Positions 1-8,702 of a stretch of DNA of 64,000 bases are shown here, piece after piece. Made by a program: the position numbers and the translations under genes. Under the pieces are notes generated by a model. That model was not told the DNA's origin. It saw only the letters and a program-made list of their open reading frames with translations, and searched no databases. Numbering within the stretch: the stretch's first letter is position 1; each line of letters begins with the position of its first letter. Source of the DNA: Mycetohabitans endofungorum (GTDB lineage: Bacteria; Pseudomonadota; Gammaproteobacteria; Burkholderiales; Burkholderiaceae). The stretch covers positions 248,001-312,000 of the forward strand of contig NZ_PRDW01000002.1 of NCBI RefSeq assembly GCF_002927045.1, written 5' to 3'.

Positions 1-1
1 C

Positions 2-607
2 TTCGACAACATCGCGCAGCCATTGCGCGAATTGGGCAAGATCCCGCCGGCGCTGTTGTCGGATATCGTCATGCTGAAGCTCGAAATGGTCGGGCTGTCG
101 GGCCGGCACGCAACCAAAATGCCGGCCGCGCTGTCCGGTGGGATGGTCAAGCGCGTGGGCATTGCGCGCGCGTTAGCGTTGGAGCCGGAACTGCTGTTCC
201 TGGACGAACCGACTGCCGGCCTGGATCCCCAGGCCTCGGAGGAGTTCGTCGAGTTGATTGCGACGCTGCATCGCGCGCTCGGCCTGACGGTGGTGATGGT
301 CACGCACGACCTGGACACGATGGTGTCGTTGTCCACGCGCGTGGCGGTGCTGGCCAATCGCAAGGTGATCGTCGCGGCGCCGCTCGAGCAGGTCGCCGGC
401 GTCGACCACCCGTTCATCCGCGAGTATTTTTTGGGCATGCGCGGCCGTCGTGCACTACAGGCGCTGCCAGCGTCGCGCCGTGCCAAGCTGCCGGCGGACG
501 CGCTCGAGCCGATACCCGACGACGCATTGCTCGAAGTCGAGCACGCCGCTAGGCGCGGGCATCGCGGCGAACATTGCCGACCGGGCGTTGGCGTTGAGGG
601 AAGCTGA
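2..607 (+). CDS. ABC transporter ATP-binding protein, Mla-like (5' truncated by window)
   Basis: This is the C-terminal part of an ATPase that powers an MCE-type lipid transporter in the inner membrane. The reading frame is open from base 2, so the start codon, Walker A motif and Q-loop lie outside the window. Visible are the ABC signature (LSGGMVKR), Walker B (LLFLDEPTAGLDP) and the switch histidine (VMVTHDL), all intact. It is followed one base later by an MCE protein and then a lipoprotein, the layout of phospholipid-transport operons, which supports an MlaF-like role. The last 30 or so residues are Arg/Gly-rich and look unlike a conserved end; a late frameshift is possible but cannot be shown from this sequence alone. 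Confidence 0.9.
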   Translation, partial: FDNIAQPLRELGKIPPALLSDIVMLKLEMVGLSGRHATKMPAALSGGMVKRVGIARALALEPELLFLDEPTAGLDPQASEEFVELIATLHRALGLTVVMVTHDLDTMVSLSTRVAVLANRKVIVAAPLEQVAGVDHPFIREYFLGMRGRRALQALPASRRAKLPADALEPIPDDALLEVEHAARRGHRGEHCRPGVGVEGS

Positions 608-608
608 G

Positions 609-1568
609 ATGGAAAACAAGTCACATGCATTCTGGGCCGGGCTGTTTACGATCGTGCTGCTGGCGGCGATCGCGCTGACGATCGCGTGGTTTAGCATGGA
701 TCGCACCGAGCGCGTCCCGTATGACCTGGTCGCCACGACGAATGTAACCGGCTTGCGCGCCGACGCGGCGGTGCGCTATCGCGGACTGGCGGTCGGCAAG
801 GTGCAGAACATTCACTTCGACACGCACCGCCCCGGCCGGATCGTGATCCGGATCCTCGTGGACAAGCGCGTGCCGTTGACCAACTCGAGCTTCGCGTCGC
901 TCGGTTTTCAGGGCGTGACCGGACTGGGCTTTATCCAGCTGGATGATACCGGCGACGATCCGCACCCCCTTAGCTCGTCCGACGAGAACGTCGCGCAGAT
1001 TCCGATGCGGCCTGGCTTGTTCGACGATCTGCAGCGGCGTGGCGTGGCCTTGCTCAATCAAATGGAGAGGATCGCGGTCAACCTGCAGCAAATGACCGAC
1101 GAGCCGAACCGTCGGCAATACTTGGCTGCCGCGCGCAGTATCCAGGATGCGGCCAGCGGTGTGGCTGCGCTCACGCAGCGCCTGGAGCCGGTGACACGCA
1201 AGCTGCCGGACACGATCGACGAGCTGAACCGGACGATGGGTTCGGTCAACATGCTGACGACCAGCCTGTCCAATCCTAATGGGCCAGTTGCGGCCAATCT
1301 GAACCGGGTGGGCCAGGCGGCCGAGCAGGTGGGTGTGGCATTGGCGCAGCTTAATACGTCGATGCAGGAGCTGACCGCGCGAGTCGGCTACGAGACGTTG
1401 CCTCGCGTGAATTCGCTGGCCGACGACGTCAGGCAGGCCATGCGGTCGGTCAACAGCGCGGCAGGCGCGATCAACGCGAATCCGCGCGCACTACTGTTCG
1501 GTGCACCGTCGCCCGAGCCCGGGCCCGGCGAGCCGGGTTTCTCGTGGTCGACCGGCTCCCCGCACTGA
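609..1568 (+). CDS. MCE-domain (MlaD-like) lipid-binding protein
   Basis: A 319-residue periplasmic substrate-binding component of an Mla-like lipid transporter. It has one N-terminal membrane anchor (about residues 8-28), then an MCE domain (about 40-120; YDLVATTNVTGLR, AAVRYRGLAVGKV, VTGLGFIQL) and a long helical region typical of the extended MCE proteins. The start is the ATG at 609, which sits one base after the ATPase stop and behind a GAGGGAAG ribosome site; the frame is open further upstream only because it overlaps the ATPase gene. Translational coupling with the ATPase is likely. Proteins of this family form hexameric rings that carry phospholipid across the periplasm. Confidence 0.92.
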   Translation: MENKSHAFWAGLFTIVLLAAIALTIAWFSMDRTERVPYDLVATTNVTGLRADAAVRYRGLAVGKVQNIHFDTHRPGRIVIRILVDKRVPLTNSSFASLGFQGVTGLGFIQLDDTGDDPHPLSSSDENVAQIPMRPGLFDDLQRRGVALLNQMERIAVNLQQMTDEPNRRQYLAAARSIQDAASGVAALTQRLEPVTRKLPDTIDELNRTMGSVNMLTTSLSNPNGPVAANLNRVGQAAEQVGVALAQLNTSMQELTARVGYETLPRVNSLADDVRQAMRSVNSAAGAINANPRALLFGAPSPEPGPGEPGFSWSTGSPH

Positions 1569-1621
1569 CGCGCGCACGTTGCCGCACTGCACGGCGGGCG
1601 TCCATTCGACAAGGATTATCG

Positions 1622-2278
1622 ATGTCATCACGTATTATTGGTTCGCTTGCGGTGTTGCTGGGTGCGTTCACGTTCGACGGATGCGGCACGGCTGGACACC
1701 GCGCGTCGCCGGTGGCCCATCGCTACGATCTCGGCGCGCCGGCCATGGCGGTGTACCCCGGTCCCATGAGCCCGAACGGGGCGGCATCTCGCGCCGGCGC
1801 CGCGTCGCCGGCGTTCGGTCCGTTTAAGCTGGTTGACATGGGCGCGCCGGCGGGCTTGGATTCGGACGGCATCGTCTACCGGCTCGCCTATGCGCACGCG
1901 CAGCAGCTGCGCACTTACACGTCGAACCGCTGGACCGCGACGCCGGCACAGTTGCTGACACAACGTTTGCGCGCACTGCTCGGCGCACGCGGCGCGGTGG
2001 TCTCGCCCGGCGACCCGGTGTCGGCGCCGGTGTTGAGGGTCGAGTTGCTGGACTTCGAGCAGATCTTCGACAAGCCCGGCGCGAGCCGTGGCGTTGTCGC
2101 GTTGCGTGCGACGTTGCTGCGGCGGGGCGGACAGTTCATGCAGGCGACGTTCCGCGCTGATGTGCCGGCGCCGTCCGCCGATGCGATCGGCGGCGTGCGC
2201 GCCCTCGCGCAGGCCAGCGACGTTGCGCTGTCGCAGCTAGTTGACTGGCTGGCCAGTCAGCCGGCGCTCGCGCGCTGA
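1622..2278 (+). CDS. ABC-type transport auxiliary lipoprotein
   Basis: A 218-residue probable outer-membrane lipoprotein of the ABC-transport auxiliary (PqiC/MlaB-operon lipoprotein) type. The ATG at 1622 gives a short signal peptide ending in a lipobox-like FDGC, so Cys25 would be lipidated; the box is not canonical at the -3 position. The C-terminal half (LRVELLDFEQIFDKPGASRGVVALRA and what follows) matches the all-beta domain of this family. It is the last gene of the MCE operon, 53 bases after the MCE gene, and probably docks the MCE ring to the outer membrane. The assignment depends on both the weak family match and the position. Confidence 0.8.
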   Translation: MSSRIIGSLAVLLGAFTFDGCGTAGHRASPVAHRYDLGAPAMAVYPGPMSPNGAASRAGAASPAFGPFKLVDMGAPAGLDSDGIVYRLAYAHAQQLRTYTSNRWTATPAQLLTQRLRALLGARGAVVSPGDPVSAPVLRVELLDFEQIFDKPGASRGVVALRATLLRRGGQFMQATFRADVPAPSADAIGGVRALAQASDVALSQLVDWLASQPALAR

Positions 2279-2315
2279 GCGACGGGGGCGCACGGCGTGC
2301 CGGCTGCCCCGTCGT

Positions 2316-2321
2316 TATAAT
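2316..2321 (+). promoter_or_regulatory. -10-like TATAAT upstream of ferredoxin gene
   Basis: A perfect TATAAT lies 33 bases before the ferredoxin start, in the gap after the MCE operon. No good -35 hexamer is visible at 16-18 bases upstream, so this is a weak call. Confidence 0.35.
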
Positions 2322-2353
2322 CGACTCAATGCCGATGGCGGGACCGCTTTCCA

Positions 2354-2689
2354 ATGACTTCTTTTTATCAGCACCATGTTTTCTTCTGCTTGAACCAGCG
2401 CGATCCGGGCGACCGCCCGAGTTGCGCAAACTGCGGTTCGCAAGCGATGCAGGAATACGCGAAACGGCGTATCAAGGCGCTGGGCCTTGCCGGCGAGGGC
2501 AAGGTGCGCATCAACAAGGCCGGGTGCCTGGATCGGTGCGAGCTTGGTCCTGTGCTGGTCGTGTACCCCGATGCGACGTGGTACACCTATGTCGACGAAG
2601 CGGATATCGACGAGATTATCGATTCGCATCTGGTCGGCGGCCGGATCGTCGAGCGCCTGGTGATCGACGCGCCGCGCGGCGAGGTGTGA
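2354..2689 (+). CDS. (2Fe-2S) thioredoxin-like ferredoxin
   Basis: An 111-residue protein of the thioredoxin-like [2Fe-2S] ferredoxin family. Cys12, Cys24, Cys58 and Cys62 are spaced as the cluster ligands of this family (one N-terminal pair widely spaced, then GCLDRC), and Cys27 is an extra cysteine in SCANCGS. A short ORF starting 25 bases upstream in another frame is a shadow. It ends four bases before the next gene (hydrolase), so the two are probably co-transcribed. The electron-transfer partner is not known for this family in Burkholderia, and nothing in the neighbourhood identifies one. Confidence 0.9.
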   Translation: MTSFYQHHVFFCLNQRDPGDRPSCANCGSQAMQEYAKRRIKALGLAGEGKVRINKAGCLDRCELGPVLVVYPDATWYTYVDEADIDEIIDSHLVGGRIVERLVIDAPRGEV

Positions 2690-2693
2690 CCGG

Positions 2694-3338
2694 ATGAACG
2701 CGCAAACGCAGAAGTATCGGATCGACGGTCCGGTCGGCAAGATCGAGATCGCGATCGATCGTCCGGATCGTGGCGACGCGGGGGGCGAGCCACGCGGGCT
2801 GGCGTTGGTTGCACATCCGCATCCGCTGTTCGGCGGCTCGTTAGACAACAAGGTCGCGCAGACACTGGCGCGCACGTTGGTGCAACTTGGCTACGTGGCG
2901 GTGCGACCGAACTTCCGCGGTGTCGGTGCCACCGAAGGCGAGCATGATGACGGGCACGGCGAGCAGGATGACCTGATTGCGGTGATCGACCACGCGCGCA
3001 TGCTGCCGGGGCTGGCCGGTGTGCCGCTGGTGCTGGCGGGTTTCTCGTTCGGCACATTCGTGCTGTCACACGTGGCGCAGCGACTGCGCGAACACGGTGA
3101 CGCGATCGAGCGCATGGTATTCGTCGGGACCGCGGCGAGCCGTTGGCAGGTCGCTGACGTGCCGCTCGACACCCTCGTGATTCACGGCGAACTCGACGAT
3201 ACGGTGCCGATTGCGTCAGTCTACGATTGGGCGCGGCCGCAGGAACTGCCGGTCGTGGTGATCCCAGGCGCCGAGCATTTTTTCCATCGCAAGCTGCACA
3301 TCCTGAAGCGGGTGATTGCCGAGCGCTGGCGCGTATAA
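2694..3338 (+). CDS. alpha/beta hydrolase
   Basis: A 214-residue cytosolic alpha/beta hydrolase without a signal peptide. The nucleophile elbow is GFSFG (about residues 108-112), the oxyanion region HPHPLFGG lies near residue 42, an acid is expected in the HGELDD stretch, and the final histidine is in GAEHFF. This is the small dienelactone-hydrolase-like group found next to the ferredoxin in many Burkholderiaceae. The substrate is unknown. It follows the ferredoxin by four bases. Confidence 0.85.
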   Translation: MNAQTQKYRIDGPVGKIEIAIDRPDRGDAGGEPRGLALVAHPHPLFGGSLDNKVAQTLARTLVQLGYVAVRPNFRGVGATEGEHDDGHGEQDDLIAVIDHARMLPGLAGVPLVLAGFSFGTFVLSHVAQRLREHGDAIERMVFVGTAASRWQVADVPLDTLVIHGELDDTVPIASVYDWARPQELPVVVIPGAEHFFHRKLHILKRVIAERWRV

Positions 3339-3339
3339 T
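3334..3339 (+). promoter_or_regulatory. -10-like TATAAT upstream of dacA
   Basis: TATAAT overlaps the stop codon of the hydrolase gene and lies about 95 bases before the dacA start. The -35 region is not convincing. It may give dacA its own promoter. Confidence 0.35.
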
Positions 3340-3433
3340 GGGTGCCGCGTCGCTGCCGCCGCACAGGCGGGTGGCGCATCACCTGTGCCGAGCCGCTTCC
3401 CGAATTCCCCCGTTTAACGTCGATTCGATTGCT

Positions 3434-4642
3434 ATGCGTTTGACCTTTGTCCCGACCGTTGCCGCCCGCGCAGCAACGCTCGCGTGCGTGCTGCCTGCCG
3501 CACTCGCCGCTTCCGCTCTGATTGTTCCCGCCGACGCGCTCGCGCAAGTGCCGCCTCCGGCTGTCAATGCACGCTCGTGGGTGCTCGTCGATGCCAGCAG
3601 CGCGCAGACGCTTGCGTCGGCCAATGCCGACGAGCGGGTCGAACCCGCTTCGCTGACCAAGTTGATGACCGCGTACTTGGTGTTCGATGCGTTGAAGACT
3701 AAGAAGATCTCGATGGACCAGACCGTGATCCCGAGCGAGGCGGTGCGTCGCGTGCGCACGGACGAGTCGCGTATGTTCATCGAGGCGAACAAGCCAGTGA
3801 CCGTGCACGACCTGGTGTACGGGATGATCGTGCAGTCGGGTAACGACGCGGCGATCGCACTGGCCGAACTCGTTGGCGGTAGCGAAGCGCACTTCGTGCA
3901 GATGATGAACGAGGCGGCGCAGAAGCTGGGCATGAAGAACACGCATTACACCGACGTGAATGGCATGCCGAATCCCCAGCACTACACGAGCGCGGCCGAC
4001 CTGGCCGTGCTGTCAGCGCACCTGATTCGGGACTATCCTGAGTATTATTCGATCTTCGCGGTTAAGGATTTTACGTACAACAAGATCAAGCAGCCGAACC
4101 GCAACCGACTACTGTGGATCGACCCGACCGTGGACGGGGTTAAGACCGGCCATACGAAGGCGGCCGGCTACTGCCTGATTGCCAGCGCGAAACGGCCGCT
4201 GCCGGGGGTGCCGGACGCGTCGCGCCGGCTGGTGAGCGTGATGATGGGCGAGCCCAAGGAGCACGATCGCACGCAGGACAGCCTGAAGATGCTGAACTAC
4301 GGCTACGCGGCGTATGACACGCTGCGCCTGTACAAAGCCAACCAGGTCATCGATTCGCCGCGCGTGTACAAAGGCCTGCAGAACGCGGTGCCGGTCGGCG
4401 TCAAGAGCGACCAGTACATCACGGTTCCGAGGGGGGTGAGCGACAAGATCAAGCCGGTGCTCGAGCGCCATGGTCAGCTGGTCGGCCCGATCGCCGACGG
4501 GCAGGTGGTGGGCACGGTGAAGGTCGTCGCCGACGGCAAGGTACTGACGCAGTTCCCGGCCGTGGCGCTGCAGGCCGTGCCGCAGGCCGGCATCTTCGGG
4601 CGCTTGTGGGATTCGGCGCTGCTGACGCTGGCCAAGAAGTAA
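3434..4642 (+). CDS. dacA: D-alanyl-D-alanine carboxypeptidase (PBP5/6 family)
   Basis: A 402-residue low-molecular-weight penicillin-binding protein that trims the terminal D-Ala of peptidoglycan pentapeptides in the periplasm. The ATG at 3434 gives a typical signal peptide ending near ADALAQ; the frame upstream to 3227 overlaps the hydrolase gene and is not coding. The three catalytic motifs are present: SLTK (SxxK), SGN and KTG. The C-terminal beta domain follows, and the end (GRLWDSALLTLAKK) fits the amphipathic membrane anchor of PBP5. In relatives a D-amino-acid aminotransferase gene often follows dacA; here DUF493 follows directly. Confidence 0.96.
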   Translation: MRLTFVPTVAARAATLACVLPAALAASALIVPADALAQVPPPAVNARSWVLVDASSAQTLASANADERVEPASLTKLMTAYLVFDALKTKKISMDQTVIPSEAVRRVRTDESRMFIEANKPVTVHDLVYGMIVQSGNDAAIALAELVGGSEAHFVQMMNEAAQKLGMKNTHYTDVNGMPNPQHYTSAADLAVLSAHLIRDYPEYYSIFAVKDFTYNKIKQPNRNRLLWIDPTVDGVKTGHTKAAGYCLIASAKRPLPGVPDASRRLVSVMMGEPKEHDRTQDSLKMLNYGYAAYDTLRLYKANQVIDSPRVYKGLQNAVPVGVKSDQYITVPRGVSDKIKPVLERHGQLVGPIADGQVVGTVKVVADGKVLTQFPAVALQAVPQAGIFGRLWDSALLTLAKK

Positions 4643-4727
4643 GCCGAGGATAAGGCGATCGGCCGCCAAGGCCAGCGCGCCCCGCGCGGGTGCGTTGCAT
4701 GAAACCGAGGATTGAAGGAACGCTGTT

Positions 4728-4997
4728 ATGAACTCATCCAACGAATCGCTGCTGCAGTTTCCGTGCGACTTCCCGATCAAGGTGATGGGCAAGGCGCACC
4801 CGCAGTTCCAGCAAGTCATCGTTGAGGTGATTCGGCAATTCGATTTCGAGTTCGACGACAGCCGGGTCCAGAGTCGGCCGTCCAACGGCGGCAACTACGT
4901 CGGCCTTACGGTGACTGTGCGTGCGACCAGCCGTGCGCAACTCGATGACCTCTACCGGGCGCTGACCGGGCACCCAATGGTGAAGGTCGTGCTATGA
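4728..4997 (+). CDS. DUF493 (YbeD-like) protein
   Basis: An 89-residue protein of the DUF493/YbeD family, a small ACT-like alpha-beta fold found beside dacA and lipB in many Proteobacteria. Visible family features are the start LLQFPCDFPIKVMGK and the conserved end with the ALTGHPMVKVVL stretch. The AAGGAA ribosome site is well placed before the ATG. It probably has a regulatory or ligand-binding role linked to lipoate metabolism, judged only from its neighbours; here a LysR gene and a DUF2917 gene separate it from lipB. Confidence 0.92.
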   Translation: MNSSNESLLQFPCDFPIKVMGKAHPQFQQVIVEVIRQFDFEFDDSRVQSRPSNGGNYVGLTVTVRATSRAQLDDLYRALTGHPMVKVVL

Positions 4998-5144
4998 CGA
5001 CCGGGCGAGCGTTGTGCGCGGATAATCGCCGCGCGTGGCGCGCCGTCGCGATGCAGCACGGCGCCCAGTGCAGCCATCGCGCGGCTGGACCCGTGACGCG
5101 TTGTGTGGCGCCGATGTGCGCTGATGTAGCGTTGATGTAGCGCT

Positions 5145-6086
5145 TTACGCGGCGGCCGCGGATAAGGGGACGCCGCTCGGGCATTGCGCGTACAGGGCGC
5201 GAAAGCGCCCGGCCTCCTCGTGCAGCCATTCGCGCAACACCGTGACCCGGCGTGTCTCCAGCAGCGGTGGCGGACAGACGAACCAGTACGTTCCTGGGCT
5301 GGGGCCGTCTATGTCGAATAGCCGCACGAGCCGACCGTTGATCACCTCTTGCATCGCCAGCGAGCGGCGCACCAGCGCAATGCCCTGTCCCTCCAGCGCG
5401 GCTTGCAGCAGCATCGACGAGTCCTGGTATAGCACCCCGCGCCGCGGCTCGCTCCAGCCGCTCAGACCCGCCGCCTGGAACCATGGACCCCACATCTCGT
5501 CGTCGTTGCGCAGCAGCGTCAGGCCGGCCAGGTCGGCCGGCGTTTTCGGCAGCCGGCCGCCGTTGAAGCCGGGCGTGCATACGGGGAAAAACACCTCGTC
5601 GAGCAACGGCTCGACGAACAACCCCGGATAGTTGCCGCCGCCAAAACGCAGCGCAACGTCGACATCATCCCGGTTGAAGTGCGTGATCGCGTTGGTGGAC
5701 AGCAGCTCGACGTCGATTTCCGGGTGCCGCTCGATGAAGCGTCCGATCCGCGGCGTCATCCAGCGTGCGGCAAACGGCGGCAGCACGCTGATTACGAGCC
5801 GGCGTTGCCGGTCACCGGCGCGAACCGCATCGGTGGCCGCGGCAATGTCGAACAGGGCGGCGCGCACCTGGGCCGCATAGCGGCGCCCGCAGTCGGTCAA
5901 CGCGACCCGCTTGCCATCACGCTTGAACAGCGGCATGCCGAGTTCGGCCTCCAGCGCGCGGATCTGATGGCTGATCGCGCTGTGCGTCACGAACAGTTCC
6001 TGCGCGGCGCACGAAAAGCTCTCGAGCCGGGCCGCGGCTTCAAAAGCCTTCAACGTGCCTAGGTTGGGCAATTGACGCAGGTCCAT
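5145..6086 (-). CDS. LysR-family transcriptional regulator, GcvA-like
   Basis: A 313-residue LysR regulator. The N-terminal winged helix (about residues 7-65) contains the recognition region SCAAQELFVTHSAISHQIRALE, followed by LFKRDGKRVALT. The rest is a periplasmic-binding-like effector domain of the GcvA/AmpR group, with the WGPWFQAAGL segment typical of that group. It is transcribed away from the DUF2917 gene (ATG to ATG distance about 160 bases), the usual LysR arrangement with a divergently transcribed target, so DUF2917 is a likely target. The effector is unknown. No T-N11-A box stands out clearly enough to report. Confidence 0.9.
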   Translation of the reverse strand: MDLRQLPNLGTLKAFEAAARLESFSCAAQELFVTHSAISHQIRALEAELGMPLFKRDGKRVALTDCGRRYAAQVRAALFDIAAATDAVRAGDRQRRLVISVLPPFAARWMTPRIGRFIERHPEIDVELLSTNAITHFNRDDVDVALRFGGGNYPGLFVEPLLDEVFFPVCTPGFNGGRLPKTPADLAGLTLLRNDDEMWGPWFQAAGLSGWSEPRRGVLYQDSSMLLQAALEGQGIALVRRSLAMQEVINGRLVRLFDIDGPSPGTYWFVCPPPLLETRRVTVLREWLHEEAGRFRALYAQCPSGVPLSAAAA

Positions 6087-6243
6087 GGCGGTTCCTCTTC
6101 GATACGTGGCGGGCGTCGCGGCGCCGGCTGTGCTTGTTAATTATGCTCACAAGCCGGCGAAAAAACATCGTTTTGCGCCGTGGCCGGCCATCGCTACGAT
6201 TCTAGTTATCCCGGCGCATTCCGGGCGTGGGCAGGAGCGTACG

Positions 6244-6570
6244 ATGAAACCCCTTTATTCAAGCATCACGTTCGAGGTTCAGCCCGGGCAGACCGTGCCA
6301 TTGCGCGTGAGCCGGGGCGTGGCGCTCACCATCGAAGGCGAGCGCGTTTGGATCACCCGCAGCGCGGACGAGCACGACTATTGGGTGGCCCCGGGCGAAT
6401 CGCTGTCGCTGCGGCCCGGCGAGTTGATGTGGCTCGGCACCGAAGGCATGCGCACGGCGCGGGTGACCGTGGCCCTGCGCCCTCACTATGCCCAACGCGT
6501 TGTGTCATGGTGGTCGCGACGGCTGTCCGCCAGCCGGTTCAGCTGGCATACCGGATGGCTGTCAGTCTGA
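6244..6570 (+). CDS. DUF2917 domain protein
   Basis: A 108-residue protein; residues about 8-75 match the DUF2917 cupin-like family (TFEVQPGQTVPLRV, GVALTIEGERVWITRS, DYWVAPGESLSL). No signal peptide or membrane helix is visible; the C-terminus is rich in Trp, Arg and Ser. The start at 6244 lies seven bases after GGGCAGGAG. It is divergent from the LysR gene and lies just upstream of lipB. The family has no known function. Confidence 0.85.
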   Translation: MKPLYSSITFEVQPGQTVPLRVSRGVALTIEGERVWITRSADEHDYWVAPGESLSLRPGELMWLGTEGMRTARVTVALRPHYAQRVVSWWSRRLSASRFSWHTGWLSV

Positions 6571-6621
6571 TCGTCGCAGGTACGGGCGGGCGGCCCCGCT
6601 TTTCGGTAAACTGACGGGATC

Positions 6622-7371
6622 ATGCCCGCGCCGTCATTTGAATTTAGCACCGAGCCTGTCGCGTTGGCGGCGATGTCCAACGATGTCGTCGTGCGCTGGC
6701 GTGGCCTCGAGCCCTACGAAGCTAGCTTCGACGCGATGCGCGCGTTCACCGCCGCACGCACGCCGCCCACTACGGATGAAATCTGGCTGGTTGAGCACCC
6801 GCCGGTCTACACGCTGGGCCAAGCTGGCGATCCGGCCCATCTGCTGGCCGCGCATAACGGTATCGCGCTGGTCCCGGTCGATCGCGGCGGGCAGATCACC
6901 TACCACGGGCCGGGCCAAGTCGTCGCGTACCTGCTGGTCGACCTGCGGCGCCGCCGGCTATGGGTTCGTGACCTGGTGACGCGCATCGAGCAGGCGGTGA
7001 TCGACACGCTGGCAGCGTATAATCTAGTCGGTGAGCGCCGGGCCGGCGCGCCAGGCATCTATATCGCCGCCGGATTCGCGCATCGCCATGCCGGTGCGAA
7101 GATCGCAGCGCTTGGCCTGAAAATCCGCAATGGCTGTTCGTATCATGGCGTGAGCCTTAACGTGCGGATGGATCTGCAGCCGTTCCGCGATATCAACCCA
7201 TGTGGCTACGTCGGTCTCGAAACGATCGACATGGCTTCGCTCGGCGTGTCGGCGCACTGGCACGACGTGGCACGAACGCTCGCCGAACGGCTGACCGGCA
7301 ACCTGCCGCCGGTTGCCGTCGCCGCATCACCCGATGCAGCACGCGAAAGGGGCAACCCCGTGGCTGGCTGA
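6622..7371 (+). CDS. lipB: octanoyl-[acyl-carrier-protein]:protein N-octanoyltransferase
   Basis: A 249-residue LipB, which moves octanoate from acyl-ACP to lipoyl domains in the first step of lipoate synthesis. Family motifs are [14 protein letters not shown], the catalytic Lys in [13 protein letters not shown] and the catalytic Cys in INPCGY. The ATG at 6622 is used; a second in-frame ATG at 6673 would remove 17 poorly conserved residues. The C-terminus carries about 20 extra low-complexity residues. lipA follows after 34 bases, so the two form an operon. Confidence 0.96.
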   Translation: MPAPSFEFSTEPVALAAMSNDVVVRWRGLEPYEASFDAMRAFTAARTPPTTDEIWLVEHPPVYTLGQAGDPAHLLAAHNGIALVPVDRGGQITYHGPGQVVAYLLVDLRRRRLWVRDLVTRIEQAVIDTLAAYNLVGERRAGAPGIYIAAGFAHRHAGAKIAALGLKIRNGCSYHGVSLNVRMDLQPFRDINPCGYVGLETIDMASLGVSAHWHDVARTLAERLTGNLPPVAVAASPDAARERGNPVAG

Positions 7372-7405
7372 GCAGGATGCGGCCGCCACTGCACTGGATT
7401 TCGAC

Positions 7406-8419
7406 ATGACGACTGCTGTTCCCGACCCATCCGCCACCCTCGTCGCCTCTGCGGCGCACGCTTCTTCCGCCACCTACGATCCGAGCGCGAAGCAGAAGGC
7501 CCAGGCCAAGACCTCGCGGATCCCGATCAAGGTCGTGCCGATTGAGAAGCTGAAGAAGCCGGATTGGATCCGCGTGAAGGCCGCGACCGGCAACTCCCGC
7601 TTTTACGAGATCAAGCAGATTCTGCGCGAGCACAACCTGTACACGGTTTGCGAAGAAGCCAGTTGCCCGAATATCGGCGAATGCTTTGGCAAGGGGACGG
7701 CGACATTTATGATCATGGGCGACAAGTGCACGCGCCGTTGCCCATTCTGCGACGTCGGGCATGGGCGACCGGATCCGCTGGACGCCGACGAGCCGGTGAA
7801 CTTGGCGCGTACCATCGCCGCGCTCAAGCTGCGCTACGTCGTGATCACCAGCGTGGACCGCGACGACTTGCGCGATGGCGGCGCCGGGCATTTTGTTGAG
7901 TGTATCCGGCAGGTGCGGGAGCTGTCGCCGCAAACCCGGGTCGAGATCCTGACGCCGGACTTCCGGGGCCGGCTGGACCGCGCGCTGACCATTCTCAACG
8001 CAGCGCCGCCGGACGTGATGAACCACAATCTCGAAACCGTGCCACGACTATACAAAGAAGCGCGTCCAGGCTCCGACTACGCACACTCATTGAAGCTGTT
8101 GAAGGACTTCAAGGCGCTGCATCCGGACGTCGCGACCAAGTCGGGGTTGATGGTCGGGCTCGGCGAAACCGAGGAGGAGATCTTACAGGTCATGCGCGAC
8201 TTGCGGGCGCACGATGTCGACATGCTGACGATCGGCCAGTACCTGCAACCCTCGGAGCACCATTTGCCGGTGCGCGCCTACGTGCATCCGGACATCTTCA
8301 AGATGTACGAGCGAGAAGCCTATGCGATGGGTTTCACGCACGCGGCCGTCGGCGCAATGGTGCGCTCTAGCTATCACGCGGACGTACAGGCGCAGGGCGC
8401 GGGCGTCATCGCGAGCTGA
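7406..8419 (+). CDS. lipA: lipoyl synthase
   Basis: A 337-residue radical-SAM enzyme that inserts two sulfurs into the octanoyl chain on lipoyl domains. The radical-SAM triad is CTRRCPFC; the auxiliary cluster ligands are the cysteines of [12 protein letters not shown], and the C-terminal RSSYHA stretch supplies the serine ligand. The ATG at 7406 was chosen because it follows the lipB stop; the frame is open into lipB (7313) but those residues are not family-like. The first 40 or so residues are an Ala/Ser-rich extension before the conserved core. Confidence 0.97.
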   Translation: MTTAVPDPSATLVASAAHASSATYDPSAKQKAQAKTSRIPIKVVPIEKLKKPDWIRVKAATGNSRFYEIKQILREHNLYTVCEEASCPNIGECFGKGTATFMIMGDKCTRRCPFCDVGHGRPDPLDADEPVNLARTIAALKLRYVVITSVDRDDLRDGGAGHFVECIRQVRELSPQTRVEILTPDFRGRLDRALTILNAAPPDVMNHNLETVPRLYKEARPGSDYAHSLKLLKDFKALHPDVATKSGLMVGLGETEEEILQVMRDLRAHDVDMLTIGQYLQPSEHHLPVRAYVHPDIFKMYEREAYAMGFTHAAVGAMVRSSYHADVQAQGAGVIAS

Positions 8420-8624
8420 AGCAGCGGGCGCCGTCGCCGGCGGAGGGCGCGGGCGACGGCGCGAACCGAGAGAGGGGGCTGGGCCACCAGGACGCAGAAC
8501 CTGCGACGGCCCGTCGCCCGGCCTCGGCCGAGGTGGGTCGTCTCGGGCAGCGCCAGTCGGCCTCGTCTGGTGGCTCACGCCGGCTTTGCCGTCTGGTCTC
8601 GCCAGCGTTGGCCGGTCCCCATCG

Positions 8625-8702
8625 GGTTGCCAACGCTGGCCTATCGTCAGGTTGCCGACGTTGGCCTATCGTCCAGGCTGCCGACGTAGGCCTGTCGCGT
8701 CA
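8625..8702. repeat. three degenerate 25-27 bp tandem repeats ending in the redoxin stop codon
   Basis: Three diverged direct copies start at 8625, 8650 and 8676, each beginning GGTTGCC or GGCTGCC and carrying a GACGTTGGCCTATCGTC-like middle. The third copy ends exactly with the stop codon of the minus-strand redoxin gene, and a fourth partial copy (GGCTGCCAGCGC) is part of its coding end. A weaker earlier copy may sit near 8590. The rest of the gap from 8420 shows no gene. Confidence 0.7.

Noticed and set aside
480-607. Late frameshift in the first ATPase
   Set aside because: The C-terminal tail looks unusual, but the gene runs without interruption to a stop one base before the MCE start, and no clear homology in another frame was seen.
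3227-3433. Earlier start for dacA
   Set aside because: The upstream frame overlaps the hydrolase gene and would bury the signal peptide.
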